Origin: Aromatoleum sp.
Lineage (GTDB): Bacteria > Pseudomonadota > Gammaproteobacteria > Burkholderiales > Casimicrobiaceae
Direction of reading: 5' to 3'
NCBI GenBank assembly: GCA_010365205.1
Contig: JAAFGU010000182.1
Coordinates: forward strand, 1-5,521
DNA: 5,521 nucleotides
Shown: piece by piece, positions 1 through 5,521 of the stretch
Position numbering within the stretch: the stretch's first letter is position 1
How the letters are laid out: each line of letters begins with the position of its first letter
Notes under the pieces: model-generated
Databases searched by the model: none
Told to the model about the DNA's origin: nothing
Seen by the model: the letters and a program-made list of their open reading frames with translations, nothing else
Made by a program: the position numbers and the translations under genes

Positions 1-249
1 AGCCGCCGGCGCGCCGCCCTCGACGTCGGCGCCGATGAACGACGGCGGCGCATAGTTGACGCCGGTCTCCTTCGCCCAATCCTTGGCAATGAGGCCGAGG
101 CCGGACAGCACCATCATCACCAGAAACGCGACGACGATCGCCAGCGACACCATGGCGACGCGGTCGGACTTGAGCCGTTTCCACGCCAGTGCCCACAGAC
201 CGGGTGAGACCGTGTGCGGGATTTCGCGGCCCATCGTGACGGTCTTCAT
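1..249 (-). CDS. DppC/OppC-type ABC importer permease, N-terminal part (cut by window edge)
   Basis: This is the start of the second inner-membrane permease of a peptide-type ABC importer; only the first 83 codons are inside the window. The protein begins MKTVTMGREIPHTVSP. It then shows the short cytoplasmic segment typical of DppC/OppC proteins (LWALAWKRLKSDRVAMVSL, residues 18-36), in which a W/R/K-rich stretch precedes the first membrane span. That span covers about residues 31-54. The residues after it (KDWAKETGVNYAPPSF) would begin the periplasmic loop. The start codon overlaps the stop of the upstream permease as ATGA, so the two are probably translationally coupled and made in equal amounts, as expected for a heterodimeric channel. 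The EAA loop that contacts the ATPase would lie beyond the edge and cannot be checked. The family call rests on N-terminal resemblance plus operon position. The substrate is unknown. Confidence 0.88.
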   Translation of the reverse strand, partial: MKTVTMGREIPHTVSPGLWALAWKRLKSDRVAMVSLAIVVAFLVMMVLSGLGLIAKDWAKETGVNYAPPSFIGADVEGGAPAA

Positions 250-1184
250 TTGAGCTGCACCCGCGGGTCGACCGCCTTGTACATGAGGTCGGCGAGCAGA
301 TTCGACGCCATCGTCGCGAACGCGGTGTAGACGGTGATCGCCTTGATCACCGGAAAGTCGGAGCGCTCGACGGCGAGTATCACCTCCCGGCCGATGCCCG
401 GAATCGAGAAGAAACGTTCGATCAGGAATATGCCGAGCAAGAGCCCGGGCAGCGCCGACATCAGGTTGGTGATTATCGGGATCGACGCGTTGCGCAGCAC
501 GTGGATCCACATGATTCGGTTCTCGGACAGCCCCTTCGCCCGCGCCGTCCGGACGTAGTCCTGGTTGATCTCGTCGAGCACGAACGTCCGGTACAACCGC
601 AGGCTCGGCGCGATGCTGACGACGAGGCCGATCAGGATCGGCAGCGTCGAGTAGACGAACAGGTTCTCCAGCACATCGTTGCCCCAGCCCTGCACCGGGA
701 ACCAGCCGAGCTTGTAGGCGAAGAAGTACTGGAAGACGATGATGTAGACGAGGATCGAGATCGATAGGCCGACGGTACAGACGACCATCACCAGCCGGTC
801 GGTCAGCGAGCCGCGGACGTAGGCGACGGCGAGCGCGAGTGCGATCGAGATCAGCGCGTCGAGCACCAGCAGTGGCACTCCGACCGTCAGCGACGGCCCC
901 AGCCGCGTGGCGAGTATATGCGAGACCTTCTCGTTGGTGCTCCAGGAGGCGCCGAAGTCGGCGGTGAGCACCTGCTTGATGAAAATCCACAGCTGGACCC
1001 AGTACGGCTGGTCCACGCCGAGCTGCCGGCGGATATTGTCGATCTGCTCCTGGTTCGAAATCTTGCCGGCCAGAACGTAGGCCGGGTCGCCGCCCACCCA
1101 GTTGAACAACAGGAATACCAGCAGGATCACCCCGAGCATCGTCGGAATCATCTGCCACACCCGCCGGATGATGTATGCGGTCAT
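246..1184 (-). CDS. DppB/OppB-type ABC importer permease
   Basis: This is a complete 312-residue inner-membrane permease of the peptide/nickel ABC importer class, of normal length for the family. It starts MTAYIIRRVWQMIPTMLGV, the usual DppB opening, with a first span at about 11-30. The typical GGDPAYVLAGK...QLGVDQPYWVQ segment follows at residues 31-64. Further spans lie near 98-121, 133-158, 178-196, 236-258 and 279-301. The EAA loop that docks on the ATPase is clear at about 209-233 (DYVRTARAKGL then HVLRNA). It is followed by ERFFSIPGIGRE (256-267), and the C-terminus is the family-typical YKAVDPRVQLK. The start is fixed by a strong ribosome binding site seven bases upstream. The stop overlaps the next permease start by four bases. 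It should pair with that protein to form the channel for the binding proteins encoded upstream. Peptides are the default substrate, but nickel, glutathione or opine importers share this fold. Confidence 0.96.
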   Translation of the reverse strand: MTAYIIRRVWQMIPTMLGVILLVFLLFNWVGGDPAYVLAGKISNQEQIDNIRRQLGVDQPYWVQLWIFIKQVLTADFGASWSTNEKVSHILATRLGPSLTVGVPLLVLDALISIALALAVAYVRGSLTDRLVMVVCTVGLSISILVYIIVFQYFFAYKLGWFPVQGWGNDVLENLFVYSTLPILIGLVVSIAPSLRLYRTFVLDEINQDYVRTARAKGLSENRIMWIHVLRNASIPIITNLMSALPGLLLGIFLIERFFSIPGIGREVILAVERSDFPVIKAITVYTAFATMASNLLADLMYKAVDPRVQLK

Positions 1185-1190
1185 GCGTCT

Positions 1191-1197
1191 ACTCCTC
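1191..1197 (-). promoter_or_regulatory. Strong ribosome binding site of the DppB-type permease
   Basis: The minus strand reads GAGGAGT here. GAGGAG ends seven bases before the permease ATG at 1184, a near-ideal Shine-Dalgarno match and spacing. It settles the start codon. It is the best ribosome binding site in the window, clearly better than those of the two upstream binding-protein genes. A small stem (GCGCG, loop of 3, CGCGC at 1201-1213) sits just upstream and might influence ribosome access; that part is inference. Confidence 0.85.
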
Positions 1198-1291
1198 GCC
1201 GCGCGGGTCGCGCGCAGTCAGGGCCTAAGAGGCGAGCCCGATTGCCATGGGACACGGCGGGGCTCCAGTTGATTGCGTTTGCCGCGGTGCC

Positions 1292-1323
1292 CCGCGACCG
1301 GTTCTTTTGGAAACCGGCCGCGG
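1292..1323 (-). promoter_or_regulatory. 12-pair intercistronic hairpin, probable mRNA stability or attenuation element
   Basis: Bases 1292-1303 and 1312-1323 are inverted repeats around an eight-base loop. On the plus strand there is one A/C mismatch (1297/1318). In the minus-strand RNA the same pair is U-G, a wobble, so the stem is an unbroken 12 pairs only in the transcript of the operon: CCGCGGCCGGUU, loop UCCAAAAG, AACCGGUCGCGG. No U-run follows. Similar structures between binding-protein and permease genes (for example the REP element between malE and malF) protect the upstream message and lower downstream expression. The function here is inferred; the pairing is directly visible. Confidence 0.6.
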
Positions 1324-1331
1324 CGCGGCGT

Positions 1332-1354
1332 CGGGCCGTGCCGGGGTTGGCCCG
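1332..1354 (-). promoter_or_regulatory. Second GC-rich hairpin beside the 12-pair stem
   Basis: CGGGCC (1332-1337) and GGCCCG (1349-1354) form a six-pair, all-GC stem with an 11-base loop. It is eight bases from the longer hairpin, so the two make a tandem structure about 70-130 bases after the stop codon of binding protein B. In DNA this GC-rich a six-pair stem could be fortuitous, and alternative pairings with 1356-1360 exist, so this is weaker than its neighbour. Confidence 0.35.
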
Positions 1355-1422
1355 GCGGCCGTCATTTGTTTTCCATCCGTGCCGTGGTACGCCCTTCCTC
1401 CTCCTGCATCCGGGGGGTCGCG

Positions 1423-3222
1423 CTACTTCGGCGGCGCGACGTCGATGTATTGCCATTCCGAGTGCAGGATCGGGTGCTTCTTGAAACCGAGCACCCTGGG
1501 CTGCACCAGCATGTTCCGGTAACGGCTGATGTCCAGCCGCCACGGAGTGTACGCTTCGATGACCCGCGCCATCTGGCGATAGAGCTTGTCTCGTTCCGGC
1601 GAGGCGGGAATCTTGAGACTCTGCTCGTACAGCTTGTCGTATTCGGGTATCGCGGCGCAAGCATTGTTGCTTTGATAGATGTTCTTGCTGTAGAGCAGCT
1701 GCATGAAATTGTCGGCATCCGGATAGTCGGCGATCCACGAAGCCGTCCGCATTTGCAGCTTGCACTGCTTTTCGAGCTTCAGGAGCTCCGCGAACTTTTC
1801 TTTCTGTACGTCCATCCGGATGCCGATCTGATCGAACGCCTTCTTCCACAGCTCGTCCTGCTGGCGACCCAGCGAGTCGGGACGCGAGGCATAGTGGATC
1901 AGCAGCGGCTTGCCGTCCGGCAGCATCCGAAAGCCGTCGGCGCCCTTCTTGTAGCCGAACCGGTCGAGCAGCGCATTGGCGGCGGCAGGATCGTACTTGA
2001 TTCCTGACCGGTACGCCGGATCGTGGCCGACGACGCCGGGCGGGACCGGGAACTGGGCCTCGATCGCCTGGCCGTTGCGGACGACCCTGATCTCTTCCTC
2101 GACGTTGTACGCCATCGCCATCGCGCGGCGCAGCGCAATCTTTTCTTTCGACAATCCGCCGACGACCGGATCCATCAGGTTCCAGTAGTGGTAGGTGATT
2201 TCCGGATCGACGAAGCGCGACAGCCGGACGCCCTTCTTCTGCATGTCGGGCGTCAGTGTCGCGCCGTTCAGCACCTTCGGCGCCAGCGGGCCTTCCATGT
2301 TCATCAGGTCGAGCTCGCCGCCCTGGAATGCGAGAAGCCGCGCCTGATCTTCCTCGATGATGCTGATCTCGATCCGGCCGATCTGGGGCATCTTCTTGCC
2401 CTTCATGTCCTTCACGATCTGCGCATCCTCGGGATCCGTGCCAGGCTTGAAGTCCCAGATGAAACCGCGATAGTCGGGGTTCGCCTCGAGGAAGATCTTG
2501 GACGAGCGGATCCAATTCGCGAGCTTGTACGGGCCGGTGCCGATGGGGTTGGCCATGACGCGGTTGCCTTCGTCGGCGTAGGCGTTGACGACTTCCCTCG
2601 CCAATGCGCTCGTCGGCTCGTGCGCAAGCACGTAACTGAGGTTGAAATCCGGCTGTTTCAGCCGGATTCGCAGCGTGTGGCGATCGACGGCCTCGAGTCC
2701 CGCGATCTTCGAGTCGTAATCGAACTTGCCCCCCGCCTTCGCCTTCTCGGTGATTTCGTCGAGACCGACGACCTTGCCTTCGAGGAGCCAGGTCCAGGGC
2801 GACCGGATTTTCGGATCCATCAAACGCTTGAGCGAGTACACGTAGTCCTCGGCGACGAGTTCGCGCTTCGCCCCTTTGAATGCGGGATCCGGCGTGAAGA
2901 AGATGCCCTTTTTCACCTTGATCGTGTACGTCCGGCCATCGTCGGTGATATGCGGAAGCGCTTCGGCCGTCAGCGGGACGAGCTTCGAGGGGCGCGCGAG
3001 ATAGTCGTAGGTGAGCAGCGTCTCGAAGACCATCTGCTCGATCGTCGCCGAGTAGAGGTCGTGCGCGGCAGCGGGATCGAAGCCCTCCTCGCCGACCGGG
3101 AACACGTGCCGGATCACCTTGTTCATGTCGGCGGCGGCGGCTGGAACCGTGGCGGCGGGGCCAAGGCAGACGACGGCGAGCGCGAGCGCGCGAAGCGCGA
3201 GGCGGTACATGGGCAGGGTCAT
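1423..3222 (-). CDS. Periplasmic solute-binding protein B, family 5 (peptide/nickel/opine type)
   Basis: This 599-residue secreted receptor would capture substrate in the periplasm and deliver it to the permeases downstream. A Sec signal peptide is visible: MTLPMYRLALRALALAVV, then cleavage after AAA at residue 31. There is no lipobox (AVVC does not fit), so it should be soluble. Family 5 landmarks include FDPAAAHDLYS (48-58), LLTYDYLARP (69-78), ELVAEDYVYSLKRLMDP (121-137), IGTGPYKL (227-234), YDPAAANALLDRFGY (410-424) and WIADYPDADNF (496-506). It is longer than OppA/DppA (about 510-545). The start at 3222 is chosen because it puts the signal peptide and ADxNK at residues 31-35, exactly as in the paralogue upstream. 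A start at 3282 would add a non-signal-like extension overlapping that gene; one at 3210 (MYRL) is possible. No good ribosome binding site is seen, so coupling to the upstream gene, 28 bases away, is likely. The ligand is unknown. Confidence 0.95.
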   Translation of the reverse strand: MTLPMYRLALRALALAVVCLGPAATVPAAAADMNKVIRHVFPVGEEGFDPAAAHDLYSATIEQMVFETLLTYDYLARPSKLVPLTAEALPHITDDGRTYTIKVKKGIFFTPDPAFKGAKRELVAEDYVYSLKRLMDPKIRSPWTWLLEGKVVGLDEITEKAKAGGKFDYDSKIAGLEAVDRHTLRIRLKQPDFNLSYVLAHEPTSALAREVVNAYADEGNRVMANPIGTGPYKLANWIRSSKIFLEANPDYRGFIWDFKPGTDPEDAQIVKDMKGKKMPQIGRIEISIIEEDQARLLAFQGGELDLMNMEGPLAPKVLNGATLTPDMQKKGVRLSRFVDPEITYHYWNLMDPVVGGLSKEKIALRRAMAMAYNVEEEIRVVRNGQAIEAQFPVPPGVVGHDPAYRSGIKYDPAAANALLDRFGYKKGADGFRMLPDGKPLLIHYASRPDSLGRQQDELWKKAFDQIGIRMDVQKEKFAELLKLEKQCKLQMRTASWIADYPDADNFMQLLYSKNIYQSNNACAAIPEYDKLYEQSLKIPASPERDKLYRQMARVIEAYTPWRLDISRYRNMLVQPRVLGFKKHPILHSEWQYIDVAPPK

Positions 3223-3238
3223 CGGCGCAGAGAAGGTG

Positions 3239-3267
3239 TCGAGCCGACGTCTAGGTGCGCGGCTCGA
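3239..3267 (-). promoter_or_regulatory. 8-pair hairpin spanning the stop codon of binding protein A
   Basis: In the operon transcript UCGAGCCG (3267-3260) can pair perfectly with CGGCUCGA (3246-3239) around a 13-base loop that carries the UAG stop codon (3253-3251). The structure ends 16 bases before the ATG of binding protein B, in a gap with no recognisable Shine-Dalgarno sequence. Ribosomes finishing gene A would melt the stem, so it could tie translation of B to that of A, or protect the 3' end of the A message. The pairing is seen; the role is inferred. Confidence 0.45.
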
Positions 3268-5044
3268 GATCCATGTAGACAAATTCGCCGTGAAGAATCG
3301 GGTGCTTCTTGTACCCCTTGACCCACGGACGGATCAACTGGTTGCGCTCGCGCGAGGTGTGCAGGCTCCACGCACCGTCGACCTCCATCTGCCGCGTCAT
3401 CTCCAGGAATAGGAAATCGCGCTCGGGAGAGTTGGGAAGCCTCGTCGCCTTCTTGTAGAACGCGTCGAACGCCTTCGACTCGTAACAGCCGTTATTGCTT
3501 TGCCCGGTGTTGGGGCCGTAGAGCAGTTGCATGAAGTTGTCGCCGTCCGGGTAATCGGCGGTCCAGGCCGCGCCCCACATCATCAACTGGCACGCTTTGG
3601 AGGCCTTCAGGTGGTCGGAGAATTTGCCGATGTCGAACACCATCCTGATCCCGATGGCGTCCATCGACTTCTGCCACAGCTCGTTGAAATCGCGCTCGAT
3701 CGCGCTCGAACCCGACGCCTGATGCACCACCAGCGGCTTGCCGTCCGGCAGCGTCCGGTAGCCGTCCTTGCCCTTGTTGTACCCGAAATGATCGAGCAGC
3801 CGATTGGCGAGACCGGGGTCATAGCGGTTGATGCTCCGGTAGCTGGGATCGTGACCGACGACTCCCACCGGAATCGGCATCTCCGCGGGCACCGCCTGAA
3901 ATTTGCGGACGACGCGGATTTCGTCGTCGAGGTTGTAGCCCATGATGATCGCGCGGCGCAGCGCGATCTTCTCCCGGGTGAATCCGCCGACGAGCGGGTC
4001 GCGGAAGTTGAAGTACGTGTAGCCGATGTCGGGCTCGATCGCCCGGAACAGCGACACGCCCTGATCCTTCCACTCGGATTTCAGCGTATTGTCGGCGTCG
4101 AAAACCTGCGGCCGGAAGGTTGCCGGCAACGCGAGGTAGTCGAGCTCCTTCTGATTGAAGGCGAGCCAGCGCGACTGGTCCTCGTCGATGATGCTGATCT
4201 CGACGCGGCCGATCTGCGGCATTATCTTGCCGCGCATCGCGGCGACGAGCGCGTCGTCCCACGCCGGGTCGGACACGGCGAAGTCCCACGTGAAACCGCG
4301 GTAGCCGGGATTGGCCTCGAGGACGATCTTGGCCGCTCGCGTCCACTGCTTGAGGATGTACGGCCCCGACCCGACCGGGTGCGCCTGCACGTCGTCGCCG
4401 TAGGCCTCGACCACTTCGCGCGCCATCGCGCCGAAGGGAACGTGCGCGGTGATATAGAGGAAGTTGAAGTCGGTGTGCTTGAGGCGGAATTTCAACGTGT
4501 ACCGGTCGACCGCCTGCATGCCCGGCACCTTGGCGTCGTAGTCGAACCGGCCGGACTTCTTCGCGGCCTCCGCGAGTTCATCGAGCCCCTCGATCTTGCC
4601 CTCGATCATGAACGCCCAGGGCGAGCGGTTCTTCGGATCCATGAACCGCTTGAAGCTGTAGACGAAGTCCTCGGCGACGAGTTCGCGCCTGTGTTCCTTG
4701 AAGGCGGGATCGGGCGTGAAATAGATGCCTTTGCGCAACCGGAACACGTAGGTCCGGCCGTTGTCCGACACCTCGGGCATGCCCTCGACGGCCATCGGGA
4801 CGAGCTTCGCCGGTCGCGCGAGATAGTCGTAGGTCAGCAGACGATCGAAAATCGCTTCGTTGACGGTGTTCGAATACAGGTCCGAAATACGGACCGGATC
4901 GAATCCGGTTTCGGCGGTCGGGAATGCGGCGCGGAGCACTTTGTTCGGGTCCGCGACGGCGGCGGCGGGCGCGGCGACGATCGCGGCGACCAGACCGACG
5001 AACGCGATACCTCCGGCCCGTCGGACCGAATCCCGAAATGACAT
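3251..5044 (-). CDS. Periplasmic solute-binding protein A, family 5 (peptide/nickel/opine type), paralogue of B
   Basis: This is the first gene of the operon: a 597-residue secreted receptor of the same family as the next gene. The signal peptide is MSFRDSVRRAGGIAFVGLVAA with cleavage after AVA near residue 31. No lipobox is present. Landmarks match its paralogue: FDPVRISDLYS (48-58), LLTYDYLARP (69-78), ELVAEDFVYSFKRFMDP (121-137), VGSGPYIL (224-231), RYDPGLANRLLDHFGY (407-422) and WTADYPDGDNF (494-504). The motif around W-A-DYPD corresponds to the region that in OppA/DppA includes an Asp contacting the peptide amino group (family knowledge, not proven here). The first gap against the paralogue is two residues, just after residue 217. 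The start at 5044 has GGGGG about five bases upstream. An in-frame ATG at 5080 would add MVHYAAFISGVG and is less likely because it spoils the alignment of signal peptides. Transport partners are the permeases downstream; the ligand is unknown. Confidence 0.95.
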   Translation of the reverse strand: MSFRDSVRRAGGIAFVGLVAAIVAAPAAAVADPNKVLRAAFPTAETGFDPVRISDLYSNTVNEAIFDRLLTYDYLARPAKLVPMAVEGMPEVSDNGRTYVFRLRKGIYFTPDPAFKEHRRELVAEDFVYSFKRFMDPKNRSPWAFMIEGKIEGLDELAEAAKKSGRFDYDAKVPGMQAVDRYTLKFRLKHTDFNFLYITAHVPFGAMAREVVEAYGDDVQAHPVGSGPYILKQWTRAAKIVLEANPGYRGFTWDFAVSDPAWDDALVAAMRGKIMPQIGRVEISIIDEDQSRWLAFNQKELDYLALPATFRPQVFDADNTLKSEWKDQGVSLFRAIEPDIGYTYFNFRDPLVGGFTREKIALRRAIIMGYNLDDEIRVVRKFQAVPAEMPIPVGVVGHDPSYRSINRYDPGLANRLLDHFGYNKGKDGYRTLPDGKPLVVHQASGSSAIERDFNELWQKSMDAIGIRMVFDIGKFSDHLKASKACQLMMWGAAWTADYPDGDNFMQLLYGPNTGQSNNGCYESKAFDAFYKKATRLPNSPERDFLFLEMTRQMEVDGAWSLHTSRERNQLIRPWVKGYKKHPILHGEFVYMDLEPRT

Positions 5045-5061
5045 TCCGACCCCCGAAATGA
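5032..5061. repeat. 10-base direct repeat, 20-base spacing, around the start of binding protein A
   Basis: CCCGAAATGA occurs at 5032-5041 and again at 5052-5061, exactly 20 bases (about two helical turns) apart. Extending each copy to 20 bases on the minus strand gives 15 of 20 matches. One copy is inside the first codons of binding protein A and the other is just upstream of its ATG. The spacing would suit a dimeric or cooperative regulator acting on the operon promoter, but a chance local duplication is equally possible. Confidence 0.4.
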
Positions 5062-5094
5062 AAGCCGCGTAATGTACCATTTTCGCCCTGCCCC
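5045..5094. promoter_or_regulatory. Divergent intergenic region, likely operon promoter region
   Basis: These 50 bases separate the operon start from the oppositely oriented DUF2062 gene, so promoters for both must lie here or extend into the coding sequences. On the minus strand TGGTACATT (5079-5071) resembles an extended -10 element (TG-N-TACATT, four of six matches to TATAAT). No convincing -35 hexamer lies 17 bases upstream. If it is used, transcription would begin near 5065 and the start codon at 5080 would be excluded, which agrees with the 5044 start. I see no good promoter or Shine-Dalgarno sequence for the plus-strand gene. Confidence 0.3.
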
Positions 5095-5521
5095 ATGCCA
5101 CGCCATCTGATCCGAAAACTGACCGACCGGTTTCAGCCGGCCATCGACCGTGTGACCGGGAACGCCGCCGTGCGGCGGTACGCGCCGGCATTGGCCGAGC
5201 CGAACCTGTGGCACCTCAATCGCCGCTCGACGGCACGGGCGGTCGCGCTCGGATTGTTCTGCGGTCTCATACCCGGACCGCTGCAGGCGGTGGCAGCGTT
5301 GGTCGGCTGCCTCGTTTTCCGCGCCAATCTCCCGCTCGCCATCGTCACGACGTTCTATACCAATCCGCTGACCATCGTCCCGTTGTATCTGCTGGCCTAC
5401 GAGTACGGCTCGCTGTTCTTTCCGGATGCCGCAAGGCTCGGGGACGGCGCGGCCGCTTTCGCGCTGCCTGCCGGGGCCGGGGTCGGCGGCACGTTGCGCG
5501 CGCTGATCGGCTGGGCGTTCG
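5095..5521 (+). CDS. DUF2062 family membrane protein, N-terminal part (cut by window edge)
   Basis: An open frame of 142 codons runs to the right edge. The product starts MPRHLIRKL, as many DUF2062 proteins do, and carries the family signature PNLWHLNRRSTARAVALGLF (36-55). It continues with LIPGPLQAVAALVGCLVFRANLPLAIV (58-84) and FYTNPLTIVPLYLLAYEYG (87-105). These are the two hydrophobic segments and the NPLT motif of this family. The ATG at 5095 is the only possible ATG start, because an in-frame stop lies at 5059-5061 with no ATG between. The Shine-Dalgarno sequence is poor. DUF2062 has no firmly established biochemical role that I know of; it is a small inner-membrane protein family widespread in proteobacteria. 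It is transcribed away from the importer operon and there is no sequence reason to tie the two functionally. The family call is firm; the function is open. Confidence 0.9.
   Translation, partial: MPRHLIRKLTDRFQPAIDRVTGNAAVRRYAPALAEPNLWHLNRRSTARAVALGLFCGLIPGPLQAVAALVGCLVFRANLPLAIVTTFYTNPLTIVPLYLLAYEYGSLFFPDAARLGDGAAAFALPAGAGVGGTLRALIGWAF

Larger units (their letters stand above)
1185..1422 (-). other. Intercistronic region between binding protein B and the permeases
   Basis: This 238-base gap is by far the longest in the operon; the other junctions are 28 bases or an overlap. I see no convincing gene in it. Reading in the operon's direction it contains a purine-rich stretch shortly after the stop codon of binding protein B (AGGAGGAGGAAGG, about 1393-1405, with no start codon at usable spacing). 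Next come two consecutive GC-rich hairpins (1332-1354 and 1292-1323), weaker small stems near 1221-1239 and 1201-1213, and the permease ribosome binding site. No T-run follows the hairpins, so a classic rho-independent terminator is unlikely. The position, between a binding protein needed in excess and permeases needed in small amounts, fits an mRNA-processing or stability element. An internal promoter cannot be excluded by eye. Confidence 0.6.

Noticed and set aside
1225..1365. 46-codon minus-strand frame inside the intercistronic gap (MTAAGPTPARPD...), preceded by a four-codon mini-frame MENK with an overlapping stop
   Set aside because: There is no ribosome binding site at usable distance, the composition is Ala/Pro/Arg-rich as expected from GC-rich noncoding DNA, and the frame runs through the hairpins. 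There is not enough evidence for a small protein or a leader peptide.
1361..1374. T-rich patch next to the GC-rich stems, looking like a terminator on the plus strand
   Set aside because: The T's (ATTTGTTTT) follow the stem only in plus orientation, where no gene ends nearby. In the operon's direction the stems are not followed by T's.
1181..2515. 444-codon minus-strand open frame running through binding protein B and the intercistronic gap
   Set aside because: It is an alternate-frame reading of the real gene, rich in Arg/Gly/Asp, with no known domain. It overlaps the permease start and ignores the visible stop of binding protein B.
3223..3282. Longer N-terminus for binding protein B starting at 3282
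   Set aside because: The added residues (MSTWISSRAPRRRLDTFSAP) are not signal-like and overlap the upstream gene by about 30 bases. The start at 3222 aligns residue-for-residue with the paralogue.
2023..3321. 432-codon open frame on the plus strand, opposite binding protein B
   Set aside because: It lies antisense to a well-supported gene. Its product is Arg/Asp/Val-rich low-quality sequence with no recognisable domain, as expected from GC-biased third positions. A similar shadow appears at the same relative place opposite the paralogue.
3500..5041. 513-codon open frame on the plus strand, opposite binding protein A
   Set aside because: It is antisense to a clear family 5 binding protein, has no domain, and has the composition of a reverse-frame shadow. 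Its length reflects high GC, not selection.
1..5521. CRISPR arrays, tRNA/rRNA genes, insertion sequences, toxin-antitoxin or phage elements
   Set aside because: I looked for regular repeats, cloverleaf-like stems, transposase motifs and terminal inverted repeats on both strands and saw none. The window is filled by an importer operon and one divergent gene.

Overview
The window is GC-rich, densely coding bacterial DNA. Protein-level features suggest a high-GC proteobacterium, most likely a betaproteobacterium or a relative. The support is a periplasmic-type ABC importer with Sec signal peptides lacking a lipobox, and a divergent DUF2062 protein with the NLWHLNRRS signature common in Beta- and Gammaproteobacteria. 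This placement is inference; no rRNA or other marker is present.

Layout: four genes lie on the minus strand and form one apparent operon, read from about 5044 down to 1. The order is substrate-binding protein A (5044-3251), substrate-binding protein B (3222-1423), a DppB/OppB-type permease (1184-246), and a DppC/OppC-type permease (starts at 249, runs off the left edge). A fifth gene, encoding a DUF2062 membrane protein, starts at 5095 on the plus strand and runs off the right edge. Only 50 bases separate it from the operon. The largest gene-free stretch is 1185-1422, between the second binding protein and the first permease. It holds two GC-rich hairpins and a good ribosome binding site for the permease.

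How it works together: the two binding proteins are full-length paralogues of the family 5 (peptide/nickel/opine) solute-binding proteins. I count 108 identical residues out of 180 over residues 31-210. They probably feed one shared inner-membrane channel made by the two permeases. The ATPase subunits (DppD/DppF type) would be expected beyond the left edge and are not seen here. The substrate cannot be read from the sequence; a peptide or peptide-like molecule is the family default.

Most of this is an ordinary ABC importer operon, and I did not find a clearly novel system. The points worth a second look are the tandem binding-protein pair, a hairpin after each binding-protein gene, a 10-base direct repeat at 20-base spacing around the first start codon, and a cysteine pair conserved in both binding proteins.
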